NCBI RefSeq assembly: GCF_014191305.1
Contig: NZ_JACHWJ010000005.1
Coordinates: 124,001-188,000, forward strand
DNA: 64,000 nucleotides
Origin: Pseudoclavibacter helvolus
Lineage (GTDB): Bacteria > Actinomycetota > Actinomycetes > Actinomycetales > Microbacteriaceae
Direction: 5' to 3'
Shown here: positions 25,655-33,771 of the stretch, piece by piece
Position numbering within the stretch: the first letter of the stretch is position 1
Layout of the letters: every line of letters starts with the position of its first letter
Notes under the pieces: generated by a model
Seen by the model: only the letters and a program-made list of their open reading frames with translations
What the model was told of the DNA's origin: nothing
Database searches by the model: none
Program-made: the position numbers and the translations under genes

Positions 25655-28600
25655 TCAGAGGCCGCGGGTGAGGACCTCGTCGAGGGCCGCGACGAAGGTG
25701 TCGGCGCTCTCCTTCGTGAAGCAGAGCGGCGGCTTCACCTTGAGGACGTTGCCGCGGTCTCCCGTAGGCTGCACGACGATGCCGAGGGCGAGCATCCGGT
25801 CGCAGAGGGCCCGCGTCTCGGCGGCGGCGGGCTCGAGCGTCTCGCGGTCGCGCACCAGCTCGATGCCCTGGTAGAGGCCTCGCCCGTGGATCGCGCCGAT
25901 GAGCGGCTGTCGCTCGGCGAGGGCGAGCAGTTGCTCGCGCAGGTGGCCGCCGACCTCGCGTGCGTTCTCCTGCAGGCGATCGTCGCGCATGATGTCGAGC
26001 ACGGTGACGCCGAGCTTCGCGCTGAGGGTCGAACCGCCGGCGGACGAGAAGAAGGTGCCCTGATCGGCGAGTGCCTGCGCTATCTCCGCGCGCGTGATGA
26101 CGGCGCCGAGCGGATGCCCGTTGCCCATGGCCTTGGCGACCGTCACGACGTCAGGGACGATCGCCTCACCGTCGGGCCCAGCGTGTTGCTCGAAGCCCCA
26201 GAACACGTCGCCCTGGCGCCCGTATCCGACCTGCACCTCGTCGGAGATCACCACTCCCCCGCCGGCCCGCACGGCGTCGTAGACGGCGGGGAGGTAGCCG
26301 GCCGGCACCTCGATGGCGCCGGCGTTGCCGTTGCGCGGCTCGGCGATGAACGTGCCGACGGGAGTGCCGGCGGCGGCGAGGCGGTCGAGCTCGGCGATCG
26401 CATCCGCCGCGAACAGCTCGCCAGCGCGATCGCCGCGGTGCGTGCCCCGGTAGGCGTTCGGAGCGTCGAACGCGTGCACCCACGGCGCGCGCCGCTCGGC
26501 GGCGAGCGGGTTGTCCGACGTCGAGGTCGAGACGGCATCGGCCGCGTACGACCAGCCGTGGTACGACTCCTCGACGCACGCCACGTCGTCGCGGCCCGTG
26601 AACGCCTTAGTCAGCCGCAGCGCGAGGTCGACCGCCTCGGTGCCGCTGTTGACGAGCAGCACCGTGTCGAAGGTGTCGGGCAGTGTGTCGAGGAGGCGCT
26701 GGCCGAGCTCGGCGACCGACGCGTAGTTGAAGCGGGAGTTGGTGTTGAGCATGCGCCACTGCTGCGCGACGGCGTCGGCGAGCACGGGATGCCCGTGGCC
26801 GAGCGCCGTCACGTTGTTGACCATGTCGAGGTAGTGGCGGCCGTCGGTGTCGATGAGCATCTCGCGCCAGCCGCGCTCGATCTGCGGCGGATGCGCGTAG
26901 TAGTGGCCCTGCAAGGGCGCGTAGGCGTCGAGTCGCGCGCGGAGCGTCTCCTCGGCTCCACCCGCACGGACGTCGCTCGGCGTGAGCCCGACGAGCTCGC
27001 TCGGGTCGCCGATCACCGCGAGCCAGGCGGGGAACTCCTCGGTCGTCACGAAGCGCGGGACGGGCGCAGCCGCCGCATCCAGTGCCGATACTTCGCCGAG
27101 CTGCAGGGTGACCTGCGCCCAGCCGGCGATCTCGCAGAACGGCTCCCCCGCCTGGACTCGCGTGGATTCCTCGGGGCTCTCGCCTTCCAAGGAGCGGCCC
27201 TCGATGAGTCCTCGCGCACCGGCGACGACGATTGTGCGAGCCCCGTCGGAAATTGTGACGTGACCATCGGCCGCCGACACGAGCCCGTCGAAGGGAGCGA
27301 CGAGCGCGAGGTCGCCTGTGCTGTACAGCTCGACCCCCGTTGCGACGTTGACGGGGGCGTCGTGGGTGACGCCGACCGATCGCGTGAGCCGGGGCTCGCC
27401 GAAGCGAGTCGCCGCTACCCCGCTGCTCCGCGCTGCGAGGAGAAGCAACTGGGCTTCTGCCTCGGCGCCTTCTTCACCGAGCCAGGACCCGTCGCGCAGG
27501 GACGTGCTCGTGTAGTCGAGCGTGACGACGCGGGCGCTCCGCGCGAGCTGCGCGTCGAGCATCGTCACGCCGCCAGAAGCCGAACCGGGCCCGGGCCCGG
27601 GCACCACGTTGCGGCCGAGTGCACGCCGGATGGCGGCCGTCGCGACGCGCGAGTCGAGACCGGCGGGGACGGCGAAGATGGTCCACTCGCGTTCGAGCGC
27701 CTCCTCGGCGTAGTCGTTGCCCTCATCGATGGCGACCTGCTGCAAGCCGCTGACCACGAGCGTCGCACCGCGCAGCACGATGAGCGACCAGAGCGCGTCG
27801 ACCTCCGCGTCGGTGAGGTGCACCACCTCGTCGAACGCGCGGATAAGCGGCAGCACGGCGAGCGGGCGCGCGGGGTCGTGGTGGAACACCGCCGTGCACG
27901 CGACGGCCAGCTCGGCGATGCGCCAGCCGGTGCCGACGTCCCCGAAGTCGATGATGCCCGAGAGCTGGGGTCGCCCGAGTTCGCCCGCGGTCGCGACGAG
28001 GTTGTCGTCGGTGAGGTCGCCGTGGATGGCCTGCAGGGGCAGCGAGTCCTTGAGCGGTGCCAGCACTGCCGTGGCGTCCTCGAGCGCGCCGAGCACAAGT
28101 GCCCGCCGCTCCGGGTCTGCGACGTAGTTGATGAGCTCTTCGACGAGCCGCTCGCCGACTCGCAAGTCCCACTGCAGCTCGCGGTTGAGTCCCGGATGCT
28201 CGAAGTCGCCGAGCGTCGCGACAACCTGCCCGACGAGTGTGCCCATCGCGGCGATCGTCTCTGCCGAGAAGTGCTCGAAGTCGATGAGCGGCGTTCCCTC
28301 GACAAACGTCAGGAGGCGAATGCTGTGCGGGGCCCCGTCGACCTCGGCCGCCTCGATCTCGCGGCCGTTGACGCTCGGGATCGGGGCCGGCGACGGGTGG
28401 CCTGCCGCGTGCATCCGCTGCATCGCCTCGTTCTGCGCCTCGATCTCGTCGCGGCGCACGGCGCGGTTGCTGATCTTGAAGAGGACCCGACGGCCATCGG
28501 GCTCGGAGGCTGAGCTTGGCTCCGTGAACAAGAAGTTGCGGTCTTGTTGGCTGCCGAGCTCGCGCACCTCGCCGGAGACGCCGTAGAGCTCGCTCGCGAG

Positions 28601-28660
28601 GCGACGAACCTCGTCGACGGTGACGTTCGGCCGTGGAAGGCCCTCTGAGAATTCGGCCAA
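25655..28660 (-). CDS. Fused kinase / M23-like / class-III aminotransferase-fold protein
   Basis: A 1001-residue, three-part protein starting at TTG 28660 with GGGGAG 6 bp upstream. Residues 1-330 are an aminoglycoside-phosphotransferase-like kinase (IHGDLTDDNLV and IIDFGDVGTGW catalytic loops). Residues about 430-570 resemble a degenerate M23/lipoyl-like beta domain (LALVAPFDGLVSAADGHVTI). Residues 590-1001 are a PLP class-III aminotransferase (EESYHGWSYAADA, VISDEVQVGYGRQG, TVAKAMGNGHPLGA with the PLP Lys). Related kinase and phospholyase proteins act on hydroxylysine and ethanolamine phosphate; here both could act sequentially on one amino-alcohol. Substrate unknown. Confidence 0.88.
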   Translation of the reverse strand: MAEFSEGLPRPNVTVDEVRRLASELYGVSGEVRELGSQQDRNFLFTEPSSASEPDGRRVLFKISNRAVRRDEIEAQNEAMQRMHAAGHPSPAPIPSVNGREIEAAEVDGAPHSIRLLTFVEGTPLIDFEHFSAETIAAMGTLVGQVVATLGDFEHPGLNRELQWDLRVGERLVEELINYVADPERRALVLGALEDATAVLAPLKDSLPLQAIHGDLTDDNLVATAGELGRPQLSGIIDFGDVGTGWRIAELAVACTAVFHHDPARPLAVLPLIRAFDEVVHLTDAEVDALWSLIVLRGATLVVSGLQQVAIDEGNDYAEEALEREWTIFAVPAGLDSRVATAAIRRALGRNVVPGPGPGSASGGVTMLDAQLARSARVVTLDYTSTSLRDGSWLGEEGAEAEAQLLLLAARSSGVAATRFGEPRLTRSVGVTHDAPVNVATGVELYSTGDLALVAPFDGLVSAADGHVTISDGARTIVVAGARGLIEGRSLEGESPEESTRVQAGEPFCEIAGWAQVTLQLGEVSALDAAAAPVPRFVTTEEFPAWLAVIGDPSELVGLTPSDVRAGGAEETLRARLDAYAPLQGHYYAHPPQIERGWREMLIDTDGRHYLDMVNNVTALGHGHPVLADAVAQQWRMLNTNSRFNYASVAELGQRLLDTLPDTFDTVLLVNSGTEAVDLALRLTKAFTGRDDVACVEESYHGWSYAADAVSTSTSDNPLAAERRAPWVHAFDAPNAYRGTHRGDRAGELFAADAIAELDRLAAAGTPVGTFIAEPRNGNAGAIEVPAGYLPAVYDAVRAGGGVVISDEVQVGYGRQGDVFWGFEQHAGPDGEAIVPDVVTVAKAMGNGHPLGAVITRAEIAQALADQGTFFSSAGGSTLSAKLGVTVLDIMRDDRLQENAREVGGHLREQLLALAERQPLIGAIHGRGLYQGIELVRDRETLEPAAAETRALCDRMLALGIVVQPTGDRGNVLKVKPPLCFTKESADTFVAALDEVLTRGL

Positions 28661-28754
28661 GGCTGCTCCCCTTCGAGTCGTCGACCAATAAGCGGTCGAA
28701 CCGAGGCAATGCTAGCGGCGGCCGCCGACATTACGGGCGGGGAGTGGCGCCCAC

Positions 28755-28824
28755 GACTCGAGATGGGTTCCTCATCTCGGGATGGGTTGCTACCCATCCG
28801 GAGGTGAGGAACCCATCCCGAGAC
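28755..28824. repeat. 70-bp palindromic element, copy 2
   Basis: Similar over its whole length to 22385-22454, with the same central GGATGGGTTGC...ACCCATCC dyad and outer arms (GAGATGGGTTCCTCA / TGAGGAACCCATC). It sits between the start of the fusion gene and the stop of the truncated oxidoreductase. Mismatches in one copy are often compensated or near-compensated in the other arm, so pairing is kept. Confidence 0.85.
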
Positions 28825-28900
28825 TCCGACGAAGGAGTCCGAGAAAAGAGCACGACGCCGAAGGAGTCCCGGGCCGAACGACGCCCGGAAGACCCTCGCC

Positions 28901-30120
28901 CTACGCCAGCTCCTCCGCGAGCTTGCGGGCGCCGCGCACGGCGATGGCGACGCTCATGAGGGTGGGGTTCATGGTCGTGGCGGTGGGGATGAGCCCGTTG
29001 CCGCCGACGTAGAGGTTGTCCGTGCCCCAGACGCGCGAGTACGGGTCGGCGACCGTCGTGCCGTCGTCGGCTGATCCGGCGCGCATCGTGCCCTGGTAGT
29101 GGAGGCTCGACCCGTTGGGGAGGAGGCGCGGCTCGGCGATGAACGTGCCGAGCTTCTCGCCGGCCCGGCGCAGGTGCGCCTCGCCCTCGGCGATCTCCGC
29201 CTTCTCGACGTCGGTAAGCGCATACTCGACCGTCATGTTCGGGAAGCCGCGGTAGTCGAGCTCGTCGTCGTGGAACGTGATGCCGTCCTCGACGCGCGGA
29301 TGCTTGCGCATCCCGTACCCCATGTTGACGTAGCCCCAGCGGTTGCCGGCGTGCGGATGCGCGGGGTCGAGCGGAAACGGCGGGTTCTCGGCGTACATGA
29401 CCTGCAGGGAGAAGGGGTGGTCTGGCTCCGAGAACGGGATGCGGTTGACGGCGCCCACGGGGTCGGCGGGGTTGAGGGCGCGCCGCGCGAGCTCCTCTTT
29501 GAGGTCGGCGTCCGCGGCGAAGCGGGCCATGCCCTCCGGGTCGAGCGCCACCGTCGAGATGACGACGGGGTGCTCCGTGAGGTAGCGGCCGAGCGCGGCC
29601 GGGCGGATGCCGGATGCCCAGAGGAGCTGCGGGGAGCGGAACGCGTCGGCCGCGACGACGACGGCGTCCGCGGCGAAAAAGCTCGGCTCGCGCGTGCGGA
29701 GGTCCTCGACGGTGACGCCCGTGACGCGCGTGCCCTTGCCGTCGCCGTCGCGCTCGACCCGACGCACGAGGGTGAGGTCGCGCAGCTCGAAGCGCTCGGC
29801 GAGCGGGTTCCCTGCCTCGACGAGCGGGCCGAAGACGACGTCGGCGCCCGCCCAGCGCACCGTGCCGTCTGGCTGCTGGTCGCCCGCGACGGGCAGGGTG
29901 CCTGGACCGAACCCGTCCGGCAGCTCGGCGGCGAACTCCTCGGCCAGGAGCGAGCGGATGGCCTCGCCGACCCCGGAGTCGGCGAAGGCCGCCGACTGCA
30001 CGTGGAGCAGCTGCTCGGCGTTGGCGAGCAGCTCCTCCCACTCGTCGCTCTCGATGAAGTCGACGCGCTCGCTGAACTCCGGGGCTGGCGTCGCGCACGT
30101 CCAGTGCGCCGGCGGATTCC
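28901..30120 (-). pseudogene. Pyranose 2-oxidase-like GMC oxidoreductase lacking its N terminus
   Basis: The sequence from about 30110 downward matches actinobacterial pyranose-oxidase-like GMC enzymes: PPAHWTCATPAPEFSERVDF (the AHWTCATP flavin-site region), AVVVAADAFRSPQLLWASGI, and the C-terminal NLYVGGNGLIPTATTMNPTL. The FAD-binding GxGxxG region that should precede AHWTC by roughly 100 residues is absent; upstream sequence codes for an unrelated short lead. An open frame continues to a GTG at 30190 but cannot supply the flavin site. It is most likely a truncated, non-functional gene, with the break near 30110-30120. Confidence 0.75.
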
Positions 30121-30210
30121 GGCGGAGAAGTTCTGACACATAGTTATGAGATTCCGGAGGTCGCGGACCCTCGCACCCACACCCAGACACCTTGCTTCAG
30201 AGGTGAGACG

Positions 30211-30234
30211 TCGCGAAACCCTAGGGTTTCGCGA
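30211..30234. promoter_or_regulatory. 24-bp perfect palindrome upstream of the DinB-like gene
   Basis: TCGCGAAACCCT followed by its exact complement AGGGTTTCGCGA. It lies 80 bp upstream of the start at 30314. A related but shorter dyad (AAACCCATGGGTTT then CGCGAA) occurs at 31005-31024, beyond the end of the same gene. It may be an operator or a recombination end. Confidence 0.5.
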
Positions 30235-30313
30235 GCTTGAAGTCGGGCACAGAGGCCATTGTGTGCGACGGTGAGGCGTGGACTTTGTTGACTGCTCCAG
30301 AAACAATGGTGGA

Positions 30314-30937
30314 GTGAATCGGGATGACGTCTGGTCCAGTGTTGATGCCGAGCGAAGGTCGGTGGTAGCGGATCTCGAGTCGCTGGAGCCGTCACGGTGG
30401 GCGCTGCCTTCGCTGTGCGCGGGGCTTTCGGTGCGAGAGGTACTGGCGCATATGACGGTCAGCGGGGCGGTGTCTGGGCCGCGATGGTTTGCTGGCGTCG
30501 TTCGTGCGCGGTTCGACTTCGATCAGCAGGTGCATGATCGTCTCCGCGAGCAGCTCGGTCGTGACGGTGTGGACACCTTGCGCCGGTTCGCGGCGACGGT
30601 CGGCAGTCGTGTGTCGCCTCCTCTGCCGAGGTTGGCGCTGCTGGGTGAGATGGTCGTGCACGGTGAGGACATCCGTTGGTCGTTGGGGATTGAGCGGACG
30701 TATCCGCCCGTAGTCCTTGCGGCACTGTTGCGGTACTACGCGAGCACGGACCAGGTGGTGGTCGCCAAGAAGCGGGTTCGAGGCCTCAAGCTTGAAGCGA
30801 CCGATCAGGACATTGTCGTGGGACGGGGGGACGTGGTTCGAGGACCTGCGCTCGCGCTCATTATGGCCATGGTCGGGCGGAGCGCGTTCCTCCCGCAACT
30901 TTCGGGGTCCGGCGCGTCGGTTCTTGCTGCGAAGTAG
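30314..30937 (+). CDS. Maleylpyruvate isomerase-like (DinB-fold, TIGR03083-type) protein
   Basis: About 207 residues from GTG 30314, chosen because family members start like NRDDVWSSVDAERRSVVADL; a GTG at 30278 is an alternative. LPSLCAGLSVREVLAHMTVS carries the first metal-binding His and the Leu-Cys-x-Gly-Leu/Trp motif; LGEMVVHGEDIRWSLGI carries the second His. This fold is used by mycothiol-dependent isomerases and transferases. Actual activity is unknown. It stands alone between the truncated oxidoreductase and an apparently non-coding stretch. Confidence 0.75.
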   Translation: MNRDDVWSSVDAERRSVVADLESLEPSRWALPSLCAGLSVREVLAHMTVSGAVSGPRWFAGVVRARFDFDQQVHDRLREQLGRDGVDTLRRFAATVGSRVSPPLPRLALLGEMVVHGEDIRWSLGIERTYPPVVLAALLRYYASTDQVVVAKKRVRGLKLEATDQDIVVGRGDVVRGPALALIMAMVGRSAFLPQLSGSGASVLAAK

Positions 30938-31641
30938 CGCGAACCTACCTCTCGGACGACCGAGTGTTCGTCGGTGGCTACCGCTGTCGCATCGGGACGA
31001 CCCAAAACCCATGGGTTTCGCGAACACTTCGGGGGTCCTTGTGGGTGGGGGTCCCGTGCCCGCAGCACGAGTCCCACGCATCTGGCCCGGCTCAAACGGG
31101 CTGCCCCTCTCGCCATGCTGCGGACAGGACACCCCCGTGAGGAGTGAAGGAGACCTTGGGGGCATGACTGGCGCCATGGAGGGCTCACACGGGTCGTTCG
31201 TCGCGTCGTGTCCTCTTGGGGCGTGGGCCGCGCTATGCCGCTCGAAGCGCTCCTCATCAGCGTCACTGTGTTACTCACGCTTCTTGGCACGGGCGTCACA
31301 GCATTCGCGTACCTCTGATCTGAGAACACTGGCTCTCAGTTGTCAGCGGCGATCGGATGGGCGCGGGGCATTCTGGCGGCCACCATCGCAATAGGACTGC
31401 CGGTACATAGCAGATCACACCATGGGAGGGGAAGGGTGGGTTCTCCCATCCAAGTATCAGGATCGGTGGCCGTGGCCTCGTAAAAGCGTGTTTCATCTGG
31501 TGTTTCTGGAGCCTAGACGCCTCACTTCTGCCCGAGTGCGTGCGGTGTTGCCATCTTTCTGGCACTGGGGGAGGGGAATGGTGGAGTCAGTTGCGTCTGT
31601 CGCGAGCAACGTCCCCGGAGTTCATGAACGAAAGGACCACA
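30938..31641. other. 700-bp gap without a clear gene
   Basis: Open frames here lack actinobacterial third-position bias or recognisable motifs. It contains the second palindrome (31005-31024) and one tiny membrane-peptide candidate (31235-31318). A ribosome site and start for the next gene are at its right end. Possibly the debris of a lost gene. Confidence 0.5.
31235..31318 (+). CDS. Candidate 27-residue single-helix membrane peptide
   Basis: ATG 31235 opens a frame whose product is an acidic residue followed by one uninterrupted hydrophobic segment (LEALLISVTVLLTLLGTGV) ending TAFAYL. A TGGGG run lies 15 bp upstream, a weak ribosome site. Its length and pattern fit a small membrane protein, but there is no neighbour or homology to confirm it and chance is possible in GC-rich DNA. 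Confidence 0.25.
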   Translation: MPLEALLISVTVLLTLLGTGVTAFAYL

Positions 31642-32649
31642 ATGTCCAATCTGTATCCCCCGGCTTCCCCCTCGGATGAGCCGTTCGAGTCGAGGAGCGA
31701 CGCCGAAGCCGGGCCCCTGAGCGACGAAGCGCGGCTCAGAGCCCCCAACCCGACCCCGCTCTTCGACAGCGTCGCCCCCGGTACGCCGCCGCCTGCTCTA
31801 ACGTCTACGACGCCCAGCGATGGTTCGTCGTCGCGCACGGATGCCGCGAAGCAGCAGGCCTCGGAGGTGAAAGACACTGTGAAGGCTGAGGCGCAGAACG
31901 TCGCCGGTACGGCGAAGGCGGAAGCCAAGAATGTGGCGGGTACCGCCAAGGCTGAGGCGAAGAACGTCGCGGGCGAGGCGAAAGTGCAGGCCAAGGATTT
32001 GTACCGGCAGACGACTCGGCAGCTGACCGAGCAGGCCTCCCAGCAGCAGGAGCGCGCCGCGTCCGGGCTCAAGTCCCTCAGCGGCGAGTTCCACGACATG
32101 GTCGAGAAGTCGGAAGCGCACGGCATCGCCGGTGAACTCGTGCGCCGATCGGCCGAGCTGACGGGAGCTGTCGGCGACTGGCTCGAAGCGCGCGGACCAG
32201 GCGAGGTCGTGAACGAGGTCAAGTCCTTCGCTCGCCGCAAGCCCGGCACGTTCATCGCGATCGCGGCCATCACCGGCCTCGTCGCAGGCCGCCTCACCCG
32301 GTCTCTCGCGGAAGCCGCGAAGGACGACCACGAGGACGGCAGCACGGCCGCCGCCACCCCGCAGGAGTCCCGGACGCGAGCGACGTTCACCGCCGCAGAC
32401 ACGTACGACACCGCGGACAGCGGGACGACCTCGATCGGCGACGGCGGATCCGGCGCGGTCGGCACCGGGACGCAGGCGGGCCCGCAGATCGGCACTCCCC
32501 CGCAACACGGGTCGACCCCGCCCCCGGTGACCGAGCCGAACACGTACGCGTTCGGTGACGACACCCCCGCGTACACGACCGACGACACGCCACTGCACCG
32601 AGCAGCCGACGACGACGACACGCTCCCGCCGCGCGGCGCGGGACTCTAA
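31642..32649 (+). CDS. LEA-like/apolipoprotein-like repeat membrane protein
   Basis: A 335-residue protein from ATG 31642 (AAAGGA 6 bp upstream). A disordered N terminus is followed by helical 11-residue-like repeats (VAGTAKAEAKN three times, residues 85-120), as in LEA group 3 and DUF3618-linked proteins. Then comes VVNEVKSFARRKPGTFIAIA with one membrane segment (FIAIAAITGLVAGRL), and an acidic, Pro/Gly-rich tail. It heads a cluster with holin-3, DUF3618 and BrkB genes that is common in actinobacteria and thought to concern the envelope. Exact function unknown. Confidence 0.72.
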   Translation: MSNLYPPASPSDEPFESRSDAEAGPLSDEARLRAPNPTPLFDSVAPGTPPPALTSTTPSDGSSSRTDAAKQQASEVKDTVKAEAQNVAGTAKAEAKNVAGTAKAEAKNVAGEAKVQAKDLYRQTTRQLTEQASQQQERAASGLKSLSGEFHDMVEKSEAHGIAGELVRRSAELTGAVGDWLEARGPGEVVNEVKSFARRKPGTFIAIAAITGLVAGRLTRSLAEAAKDDHEDGSTAAATPQESRTRATFTAADTYDTADSGTTSIGDGGSGAVGTGTQAGPQIGTPPQHGSTPPPVTEPNTYAFGDDTPAYTTDDTPLHRAADDDDTLPPRGAGL

Positions 32650-32660
32650 GGGGCGCGCGC

Positions 32661-33089
32661 ATGAGCGACTATCCAGCACCCCCTCCCCACCGCCCCGCGG
32701 AACCCGTCGGAGACACCTCCCTCGGTGATCTGATGGGCCGCGTCACCTCCGACATCTCCACCCTCATGCGCCAGGAGGTGGCACTCGCGAAAGCGGAGCT
32801 CACCGAATCGGCGAAGAAGACCGGTGCGGGCGCTGGCCTCCTCGGCGGTGGCGGCTACGCGGGCCTCATGGCCGTGTTCTTTCTCTCCGTGGCCGCCTGG
32901 TGGGGCCTCGGCTACCTGATCGGCAACGCCTGGTCCGCGGTCGTCGTCGCCGTCATCTGGGGCATCATCGCCGCGACCTTGTTCGCGGTCGGCCGCAGCA
33001 AGCTCAAGACGGTGGACGGCGCTCCGCAGACCGTCGACACCCTTAAGCAGATTCCCGACACGCTCAACCCGAACGGAGATCACCGATGA
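32661..33089 (+). CDS. Phage holin family (superfamily III, actinobacterial) membrane protein
   Basis: A 142-residue protein with a Pro-rich N terminus, an amphipathic segment (LMRQEVALAKAELTESAKKT) that is the hallmark of this family, and two membrane helices (AGLMAVFFLSVAAWWGLGYL, SAVVVAVIWGIIAATLFAVG). Despite the name these are chromosomal proteins, not lysis holins. It follows the LEA-like gene by 11 bp and overlaps the DUF3618 gene by 4 bp. Confidence 0.88.
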   Translation: MSDYPAPPPHRPAEPVGDTSLGDLMGRVTSDISTLMRQEVALAKAELTESAKKTGAGAGLLGGGGYAGLMAVFFLSVAAWWGLGYLIGNAWSAVVVAVIWGIIAATLFAVGRSKLKTVDGAPQTVDTLKQIPDTLNPNGDHR

Positions 33090-33667
33090 CGAACGACCCA
33101 GACCAGATCCGCGCTGACATCGAACGCACCCGCTCCAGCCTCGGCAGTGACGTCGACGCCCTCGCCGACAAGGTCAGTCCCTCACACATCGTGGACCGGC
33201 AGACAGAGGCAGTGAAGAACAAGCTGGGCAGCGTCCGCGACTCCATCATGGGCGCCCGCGATGACGCTGGCGGTGCCGTCAGCGACGCATCCGACACGGT
33301 GGTGCAGAAAGCGAAAGGCAACCCGCTCGCTGTCGGCCTCATCGCGCTCGGAGCCGGCTGGCTCCTGTCCTCCCTTATCCCGGTGAGCGAGAAAGAGAAG
33401 GAGGTCGCGTCAAAAGCCAAGGATGTGGCCCAGCCGCTCGTCGACGAGGTGACGGATGCGGCAAAGGGCGTCGCCGCCGAACTCAAAGAACCAGCTACCG
33501 ACGCTGTGAACGCCGTTCGGGACACTGCCACGAGCGCCGCGGAGAACGTCAAGGGTGAGGCGACGAGCTCCGCGGAGACGGTGAAGTCGGAGGCGAGCTC
33601 GTCCACGGAAACCGTCAAGGGCTCCGCCCAGGACGCGAAACACACCGTGCAGCAGCAAGGCTCCTGA
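33086..33667 (+). CDS. DUF3618 domain-containing protein
   Basis: A 193-residue protein with the DUF3618 motif at the start (PDQIRADIERTRSSLGSDVD then LADKVSPSHIVDRQ), one membrane segment (NPLAVGLIALGAGWLLSSLI, residues 82-101), and a Ser/Thr/Ala/Lys-rich, helical tail of repeated AxxxVKxEA units resembling LEA repeats. DUF3618 genes regularly follow holin-3 genes in actinobacteria. Role unknown, presumably in the envelope. Confidence 0.88.
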   Translation: MTNDPDQIRADIERTRSSLGSDVDALADKVSPSHIVDRQTEAVKNKLGSVRDSIMGARDDAGGAVSDASDTVVQKAKGNPLAVGLIALGAGWLLSSLIPVSEKEKEVASKAKDVAQPLVDEVTDAAKGVAAELKEPATDAVNAVRDTATSAAENVKGEATSSAETVKSEASSSTETVKGSAQDAKHTVQQQGS

Positions 33668-33692
33668 CCCCGCACTACGCCGAGACGGCGGT

Positions 33693-33723
33693 GGCCGGGA
33701 TGCGCATACTGCGCATCCCGGCC
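33693..33723 (+). terminator. Hairpin between DUF3618 and BrkB genes
   Basis: A perfect 14-bp stem, GGCCGGGATGCGCA (33693-33706) with TGCGCATCCCGGCC (33710-33723), around a 3-nt loop. It lies 26 bp after the DUF3618 stop and separates the first three genes from brkB, though read-through is possible as no T-run follows. Confidence 0.7.
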
Positions 33724-33771
33724 GTTGCCCTTTCCACCTCATCTCCGCACGATCCAGAAAGCAGCACGACG

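Noticed and set aside
28901-30190. Functional 429-residue oxidoreductase
   Set aside because: The flavin-binding Rossmann motif is missing and the short lead to 30190 cannot replace it.
30278-30313. Earlier GTG start for the DinB-like gene
   Set aside because: The added 12 residues do not resemble the family, whose members begin close to the NRDDVW segment; kept only as an alternative.
32661-33089. Prophage lysis module
   Set aside because: The holin-3 family protein lies among DUF3618 and BrkB genes typical of actinobacterial chromosomes, with no other phage genes.
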